Shown piece by piece: positions 57,671-64,000 of a stretch of 64,000 nt of DNA. Position 1 is the first letter of the stretch, and the number at the start of each line of letters is the position of its first letter. Origin of the DNA: Rhinopithecus roxellana (lineage: Eukaryota; Chordata; Mammalia; Primates; Cercopithecidae); NCBI RefSeq assembly GCF_007565055.1, contig NC_044568.1, forward strand, positions 40,389,156 through 40,453,155. The letters run 5' to 3'. The notes beneath the pieces are model-generated. The model did not search any database. It was not told the origin of the DNA and saw only the letters and a list, made by a program, of their open reading frames with translations. The position numbers were made by a program, and so were the translations under genes.

Positions 57671-58809
57671 CCTTCCGTAATTGCCCCATCCATGCTCTGG
57701 CAGCTGACTAGTGAAAGTGTTAAAACTGTGTAATCACTTTTATAAAGTGATTCGAGAGTACAATACCACTCAGCAGTTGTGAGATAGTGTGGCATATTTA
57801 GAACAAGATTTTGAAGTCAGGCCAACCTGAGCTTTTATCCCAAATTCACCACCTGCTTGCTATAAAGACTTAGATGAGTTATGTATCTGACCCTCACTTT
57901 CCCCGTCAAGAATGGGACTGCTGATCACACTTCGCGAGGCTGCCGTAGGCTTAAATGAGATTGTATATGTAAAACTACGTGACACATATTAGGCCTTCAG
58001 TCATTCTTTCATTTCCCAACACACAGAGTTTCCAGTGCTCTTTGCATTGTATCTGTCGCCCTCCGTACCTCCTGACTCCAGTTTCCACTTTGAACTCATC
58101 CTGTTAATATAAAGCATTATTTCAATTACCTGATAAAGATAAAATCCAGCCCCTGCTCTCCCTTTGTACTGTCTGGCTCTGGATGTTTTTGTAATCCTTT
58201 CCTGGCCTTGTCTACATCTAATTTACTTCCTTTCAGTTGAATGTTATCACAAGTCATGAATTGTTCTCACTTCATGTTTACTGCAAACAGATAACCATTA
58301 TCTCCAACAGGCCTGCTTGGTTTTATCTTACTTGTTTCACATTCGGTAACTTTTTAATTATTTCATTTTATTTTCTCTACATTAGGTTGTTTCTCTTCTG
58401 CATTGATACTTGCATAAAGAGGCGAAAACAAATTTGTAATTTAGTAAGCCTTTTCAAATGTATTACTGCTGGAAACAAGCTGAAGTTCTTAAAATTTGTT
58501 TTGACTGTAAAGTTCCATGACCATTTCAAAATTCCTTGGCTGAAAAACATGAAGTTTTTTAGTTTACCCTCTACAAGGTGCTGACTTAATTTCGGCAACA
58601 GATCCCAGTCAAGTCAATCAAGGCTTGGTTGGTCTCAGAAGCCAGGGCTCTGTCATTTGCGGGGCAGCTGGAGAAGACAGGACTGAACCACATCCAGGAG
58701 GGAAAACAATGGCAAACCAGAGAAGAATCAAGCAGTGGCTTTACTCAAGGGAAAGGCATAGGATGAGCATAGAAAAAAAAAAATCAATACTCCGGAGTTA
58801 GGTAAACAT
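57671..58809. other. MIR at left, otherwise anonymous
   Basis: A MIR (plus) at 57785-58005: GATTTTGAAGTCAGGCCAAC, CCTCACTTTCCCCGTCAAGA, CTACGTGACACATATTAGGC. A 115-codon frame at 58237-58584 has no domain or splice support. Confidence 0.6.
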
Positions 58810-58822
58810 AAGAATAAATGAG

Positions 58823-59118
58823 GCCAGGCGCCGTGGCTCACACTTGTAATCCCAGCACTTTGGGAGGCCAAAGTGGGTGGATCACCTGAGGTCACGAGTT
58901 CAAGACCAACCTGGCCAACACGGTGAAACCCCGTCTCAACTAAAAATACGAAAACATGCCAGGCGTGCTGGCAGATGCCTGTAATCCCAGCTACTCAGGA
59001 GGCTGAGGCAGGAGAAACATCTGAACCCAGGAAGTGGAGGTTACAGTGAGCCAAGATCACGTGACTACACTAGAGTCTGGGCAACAAGGAGAGACTCCGT
59101 CTCAAAAAAAACAAACAA
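58823..59118 (+). mobile_element. AluS SINE with exact target-site duplication
   Basis: GGCCAGGCGCCGTGGCTCAC to GGCAACAAGGAGAGACTCCG, tail AAAAAAAACAAACAAAA. AAGAATAAATGA occurs at 58810-58821 and 59121-59132. Confidence 0.96.
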
Positions 59119-59132
59119 AAAAGAATAAATGA

Positions 59133-59424
59133 AGACAGAGGAATGACGGTTAAATAGCTGTAAGTACTCAGTACAGGTAGGGTGAATAAAGGCAGGTCCT
59201 TTTTTTTCTCATCTTTCTGAGTGTGGCTATTCGATTCCCATCAAAGAAAATTATACGAGAGCCCATAAAAGATGGCCCCAGCAGATATTCTGCATTTTGT
59301 CCTCTCCCTCACACTTCACTCAACCCTCCCATCTCCTTAACTCTCTACTTAAATCACACTACCTGGATATAAATTTCATCTATTCCCTCCTCAGCTGTAT
59401 AGCCCATACATCTCCCTGCTAATT
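59133..59424. other. Anonymous sequence
   Basis: About 290 bp between two Alus; nothing recognised. Confidence 0.5.
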
Positions 59425-59435
59425 AAAAGTTCTAA

Positions 59436-59721
59436 GCCGGGTGCGGTAGCTCACGCCTGTAATCCCAGCACTTTGGGAGGCTGAGGCGGGCGGATCACGA
59501 GGTCAGGACATCGAGACCATCCTGGCTAACATGGTGAAACCCTGTCTCTACTAAAAATACAAAAAATTAGCCAGGCGTGGTGGTGAACACCTGTAGTCCC
59601 AGCTACTCAGGAGGCTGAGGCAGGAGAATGGCGTGAACCCGGGAGGCGGAGCTTGCAGTGAGCCAAGATTGTGCCACTGCACTCCAGCCTGGGCGACAGA
59701 GCGAGAATCCATCTCAGAAAA
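59436..59721 (+). mobile_element. AluY SINE with exact target-site duplication
   Basis: GCCGGGTGCGGTAGCTCACG to GGGCGACAGAGCGAGAATCC, short A tail. AAAAGTTCTAA occurs at 59425-59435 and 59722-59732. It has the ordinary AluY GGCGTGAACCCGGGAGGCGG wording without the YR variants. Confidence 0.96.
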
Positions 59722-59849
59722 AAAAGTTCTAAAATGAAATATGAAGGTAAAACCAACAATCTCCTCCACCACCTCCTCCTCATTAGCCTTTACCATATAA
59801 ATCAGCCCTGAACAATAGAAATGAGGAGCAAGAGAACATTTTCTGAGCA

Positions 59850-60010
59850 GTGTCACACTGTCTGGCATTTGAGTACTTCGCATGCTTTATCCCAGTGAAT
59901 CTTCAGTATGTTCCAATCGAACAGCTGGGGAAACAAACTCCCTAAAGTGATGAAAGTAGCGGATAAAAGAGCTGGAATTTAGACACTGGCCATTCTGACT
60001 CCAACCTTCA
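59850..60010 (-). mobile_element. MIR SINE
   Basis: Complement of MIR: GCATGCTTTATCCCAGTGAA, AACAGCTGGGGAAACAAACT, AGAGCTGGAATTTAGACACT, CATTCTGACTCCAACC. Confidence 0.75.
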
Positions 60011-60774
60011 TTTCTGACAATGCTGATTTGTGAATTGCACTTTCATGTTGCAATATTAATATTAATTAATATTCCTCTGCAATGAGCTGCCAGTTCCCCT
60101 TTACCTGGCCACTTCTTCTCTGGAGTCAGTGTCATTCTGGCCTACCATAAGCACAAAGCGAAATAAAGAATTGCACTGGAAAACAAATAGCTCCCTGGCC
60201 CTGCATTCTCAGGTCTTGATGTCTGGTATGTGTTGCTTTTATCACTTATACATGAAAATATGATGTATTTTGTGATGTTCATATTGGATACTTAGATACC
60301 CAAGACTTGACACTCTTCTTTAAAACCCCATCATGAGATAAAGATCCCTCTTCTACACCAAAAGAAAAAGAAATCAAAAGAAAAGACAATACATTTAATA
60401 ATGATCCAAATGAACAGAAATGAAAGGAACTATATTGGCTGGGTTGATACCAAGTCACTTCTGCCCTGACTGAAGCTGATCTACCACTTCTATCTTCAGC
60501 TGTTTATTCAGTCCAAGGCCTGACTTCTCGCTTTATACGCATCTCGTGAGCTCCCAGTGCCAGACATCCTAAAATAAATCACCAAATGGACTCCAGGAAC
60601 ACTCCTTGTTCTTGTCATAAATTTCAAGAAATATATAGAACTTCCTATAGACCCATAGGACAGCCCTTTCAGATGTGCTGAGAAGAGCCTTGCTTTCCTC
60701 TTCTGGAAGATTTATCTCCTAGAGCCCATGGGCAAAGAGCAGTGGTAAGACCTCTGTGATTACAAATTCTTTTG
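60011..60774. other. Anonymous sequence
   Basis: Nothing recognised. Confidence 0.5.
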
Positions 60775-60925
60775 CAGTCTAGTTCAAAGAAAACATCATG
60801 GGCTTTGGAGTCAGAAAGATTTGAGTTGAAGCCTGAGCTTGCTACCTACTATAGCTGCAACCTTATGCAATGTGCTGTATTTTCCTCGACCATCAGGATC
60901 TTCCTATGTAAGGTAAGTGAACAAT
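60775..60925 (+). mobile_element. MIR SINE
   Basis: ATGGGCTTTGGAGTCAGAAA, GATTTGAGTTGAAGCCTGAG, CTTGCTACCTACTATAGCTG: the MIR head and core. The 3' part is lost. Confidence 0.8.
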
Positions 60926-61579
60926 TAGAGTGGAAGAATGTTGCAGTAATTCAGTGACATAATGTCTAAAGACAACTTCATGGTAGTGGAACTAGAGTCT
61001 GTGTACAAGAACTACTGAGCCCCTCTTTAAAAAGAGGGATCACCTTCATCTTCCTACCAACTTCACGGTGTATAAAAAGGACATAACACTTTGCAAATGC
61101 TGATGAAATTGAGAAATGGGGAGGTAAAATAATATGCCAACTACCCTTCAGAAAGTTGAAGCAAAACTTTCTAATTTTGCCAGGTAACATGAATAGCCCC
61201 CTCAACTCCAGGATTTTTTTTTTTCCACTAATCTGGCTTCAGAAGCAATTAATGGTGCTATATTCCCACGACGCTTTTTCTGTATTGTTTTACTTTCTGT
61301 TCTGTCTTATTTTGTGTGTACATATTTCATTTCCTTTTTAATTAGTGTGTTTTTCTTCACTTTCTGTATCTACAGGGCTGAGCAGAAACATATATACAAT
61401 GTTTAACCTACTATGAAATTTGGAAATGAAGAAATATGTGGTAGGAACCAGCTTTACTCCTTCCCTAGCTCCCAGGGGACTCAGACAACTATAAAGCTGA
61501 GATATATTCTTTGCTCACCCAGAAGAAGGGGAAACTGGGGGATGTTGCAAGTGTCCATCAACATAAGGTAGAAAACGGG
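60926..61579. other. Anonymous sequence
   Basis: Nothing recognised. Confidence 0.5.
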
Positions 61580-61744
61580 GGAAAGAGCACAGGAAAAGGA
61601 GTCAAGAGGCTTGAGTTCTGTTGCTGCCTCTGCCACTAACTCACCATGCATTCCATCTTTTCTCTCTTCCTCTGTTTTTCTCTTTCACATCTACAAAATA
61701 ATGCAGTAGATCTCAAACTTGCTCTGCATTATAATCATGATGGT
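61580..61744. mobile_element. MIR fragment and MER5 scrap
   Basis: GGAGTCAAGAGGCTTGAGTT and CTGCCTCTGCCACTAACTCA match MIR (plus). GATCTCAAACTTGCTCTGCA at 61709 resembles one end of MER5A, cut short by the L1 that follows. Confidence 0.55.
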
Positions 61745-63712
61745 TTTTTAATTAAAATACTTTATTTTTATTATTATTGTTTTTGATTGACAAACGATAA
61801 TTGTACACATTTATGGGCTACAATGGGATGTTGTGATATATATATTCAATGTGGAATAAAAATCAAGATAACTAATTTATTCACCACCTCACCTACCTAT
61901 CCTTTTTTATGGTGAGACATTTGAAATGTATTCTCTAGTTATTTTGAAATATACAATACATTATTATTGACTATTGTGCCCTGTTGTACAATAGATCTTA
62001 GAACCTATTTTTCCTGTCTATCTGAAACGTTTTACCCTTCATATCCTTCAACAACTCCCCAGTCCTTCCTTCATCATCCCTCACCCCCTAGTCACTGGTA
62101 ACCATTATTCTACTCTCTACTTGGATTAGCTCAACTTTTTCAGATTCCAGATACAAGTGAGATCATGTGGTATTTGTCTTTCTGTTCCTGGCTTATATCT
62201 TTCTTTTTAATTAATTTATTTTTTGTACATAAATAAGTTCTTTAGTGGTGATTTTCTGAGATTTTGGTGCACCCATCACCAGAGCAATATACACTGTACC
62301 CAATGTGTAGTATTTTATCCCTCACCCACCTCCCACCCTTTCCCCCCAGTCCCCAAAGTTCATTGTGGCATCCTTATGACTTTGCATCCTCACAACTTAG
62401 CTCCCACTTATGAGTGAGAACATACGATGTTCGCTTTTCCATTCCTGAGTTTCTTCATTTAGAGTAATGGTCACCAATTCCATCCAGGTTGCTGCAAATG
62501 CAACTATTGCTTTCCTTTTTAAGACTGAGTATTATTCCATGATATATATACCACATTTTCTTTATGCACTCATTGATTGATGGGCATTTGGGCTGGTTCC
62601 CTATTTTTGCAACTGCAAATTGTGCTGTTATAAACATATGTGTGCAAGCATCCTTTTCATATAATGAATTCTTTTCCTCTGGATAGATACCCAAGAGTGG
62701 GATTGCTGGATCAAACGGTAGATCTACTTTTAGTTCTTTAAGGAATCTCCACACTGTTTTCCATAATGTACTAGTTTATATTCTTCCAACAACAGTGTGA
62801 AAGTGTTTCCTTCTCATCACATCCATGACAATAACTATTTCTTTTCATTTTTCTGATTATATGGGCCAGGCTTACTTCACTTAGCATAATATACTCCAGA
62901 TTCATCCATGTTGTCACAAATAACAGAACTTCATTCTTTTTTAAGACTGAATTGTATTCCATTGTGTATATATCCACATTTTCTTTCCTCATTCATTTGT
63001 TGATGAGCACTTAGGTTGATTCCATATCTTGGTTATTGGGAATAATGTGGCAATGAACACGGTAGTGCACCTATCCCTTCAACATGTTGATTTTTAGTTC
63101 CTTTGCATAAATACCCAGAAGTGGGATTACTAAGTCATATTATAGTTTTATTTTTAGTTAGTTGAGGAACTTCTATACTATATTCCATAATGGCTATACT
63201 AATTTACATTCCCACCAACAGTGTATCTGTTCTCTTTTCTCCATATTCTAGCCAACAGTTGTTGCCTTTTATCTTTTTCATAACATGTGTGAGGTGATAT
63301 CTGATTGCAATTTCAATTTGCATTCTTCTGATGATTAGTGATGCTGAGCATTTTTGCATTGGCTATTTGTAGGTCCTCTTTTGAGAAACGTCTGTTCACT
63401 TCCTTCTGTTTTCTTGCTATTGAGTTCTGTTTCTTATATAGTTTAAATATTAACCCCTTATCAGATATGTGGTTTGCAAATATTTTCTTCCATTCTCTGA
63501 ATTGTCTCTTCACTTTGCTGACTGTTTCCTTTGCTGTGCAGAAGCTTTTTTAGTTTAACATAGTCCCATTCATCTATTTTTGTTTTTGCTGTCTGTGCTT
63601 TCAGAGTCATATCCAAAAAATCATTGCCCAGATCCATGTCATGGAGCTTTTCCTTTTATATTTTCTTCTAGTAGCTTTAGAGATCCAGGTATTGAAGTCT
63701 TTCTCCCAATCC
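61745..63712 (-). mobile_element. Old L1 (L1MA-like) 3' half, split by another L1
   Basis: Two parts of one minus-strand L1: 61745-62195 (CTACAATGGGATGTTGTGAT, CCTGTTGTACAATAGATCTT, GAGATCATGTGGTATTTGTC) and 62866-63712 (CTTCACTTAGCATAATATAC, ATACCCAGAAGTGGGATTAC, CCTTTGCTGTGCAGAAGCTT). Removing the element between restores continuous L1 wording. Translated pieces on the minus strand resemble the ORF2 C-terminus, but no frame is intact. Confidence 0.88.
62196..62865 (-). mobile_element. Younger L1 3' end nested in the old L1
   Basis: Minus-strand, 5' truncated, 670 bp: TTTGGTGCACCCATCACCAG, CTCCCACTTATGAGTGAGAA, GATACCCAAGAGTGGGATTG, with YDPAIPLLGIYP-like FDPAIPLLGIYP on translation. CCTGGCTTA (62187-62195) and CCAGGCTTA (62866-62874) flank it as a target-site duplication with one difference. 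Confidence 0.88.
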
Positions 63713-64000
63713 CTCCAACACGGCCGAACAGGAACAGCTCCAGTCTACAGCTCCCAGCGTGAGCGACACAGAAGACAGGTGTTTTCTGCATTTCCAACTG
63801 AGGTACCAAGTTCATCTCACTGGGACTCATTGGACAGTGGGTGCAGCCTACAGAGTGTGAGCCAAAGTAGGGCAGGGCATCACCTCACCCAGGAAGCACA
63901 AGGGGTTGGGGAATTCCCTTTCCTAGACAAGGGAAGCTGTGACAGATGGTACCTGGGAAATTGGGACACTCCTACCCTAATACTGCACTTTTCCAACAGT
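63713..64000 (+). mobile_element. 5' end of a plus-strand L1 (L1PA type), runs off window
   Basis: GGCCGAACAGGAACAGCTCC, CTACAGCTCCCAGCGTGAGC, ACTGAGGTACCAAGTTCATC and ACCTCACCCAGGAAGCACAA are the first 290 bp of an L1 5'UTR in sense orientation. It has lost the YY1 site: CCAACACGGCC stands where CCAAGATGGCC is usual. Few CpGs remain compared with the 25-31 kb L1. It is inserted into the minus-strand old L1, so the two are head to head. The rest and the 3' duplication lie outside the window. Confidence 0.88.

Noticed and set aside
58237..58584. 115-codon plus-strand frame
   Set aside because: Low-complexity hydrophobic composition from AT-rich DNA; overlaps an equally open minus frame.

Overview
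This is nuclear, non-coding primate DNA. I see no intact protein-coding gene, tRNA or rRNA. Nearly everything identifiable is transposable-element sequence: Alu (including AluY), L1 of several ages, MaLR/ERVL LTRs, MIR, L2 and MER5. The Alu at 56542-56847 carries a set of variants that I associate with the Old World monkey AluYR lineage and has an exact 13-bp target-site duplication. I therefore infer a cercopithecid genome such as macaque or baboon rather than human or another ape.

Layout. 1-8 kb: an Alu, an ERVL-type LTR with an internal minisatellite, and an imperfect inverted duplication (arms about 640 bp, spacer about 1.2 kb) whose arm edges touch AT-rich tandem DNA. 8-25 kb: MIR, L2, MER5 and MaLR LTR fragments among long anonymous stretches, several Alus, and a 1.7-unit Alu at 24.2-24.6 kb. 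25.0-31.3 kb: a full-length minus-strand L1 (L1PA type) between 10-bp target-site duplications, with 5'UTR, ORF1, a 63-nt spacer, ORF2 and 3'UTR, all inactivated. 31-39 kb: mostly anonymous DNA with an old L1 3' end, a TG/CA hairpin and one stretch (35.24-35.45 kb, minus) that reads like an internal exon. 39.7-43.7 kb: a decayed minus-strand L1 interrupted by two Alus, an LTR-like block and a TTAA-associated MITE. 44-61 kb: AT-rich anonymous DNA with Alus, two free Alu monomers, a THE1 LTR, MIRs, microsatellites and a dispersed 53-bp duplication. 61.7-64.0 kb: an L1 nested in an older L1, followed by the 5' end of a third, plus-strand L1 that leaves the window.

No genes act together here. The interest is structural: nested insertions and their relative order, template-switch-like duplications, cruciform-prone repeats and one possible exon. 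Subfamily names rest on recall of consensus sequences and were not checked by a search. Boundaries of old repeats are good to roughly 10-30 bp.
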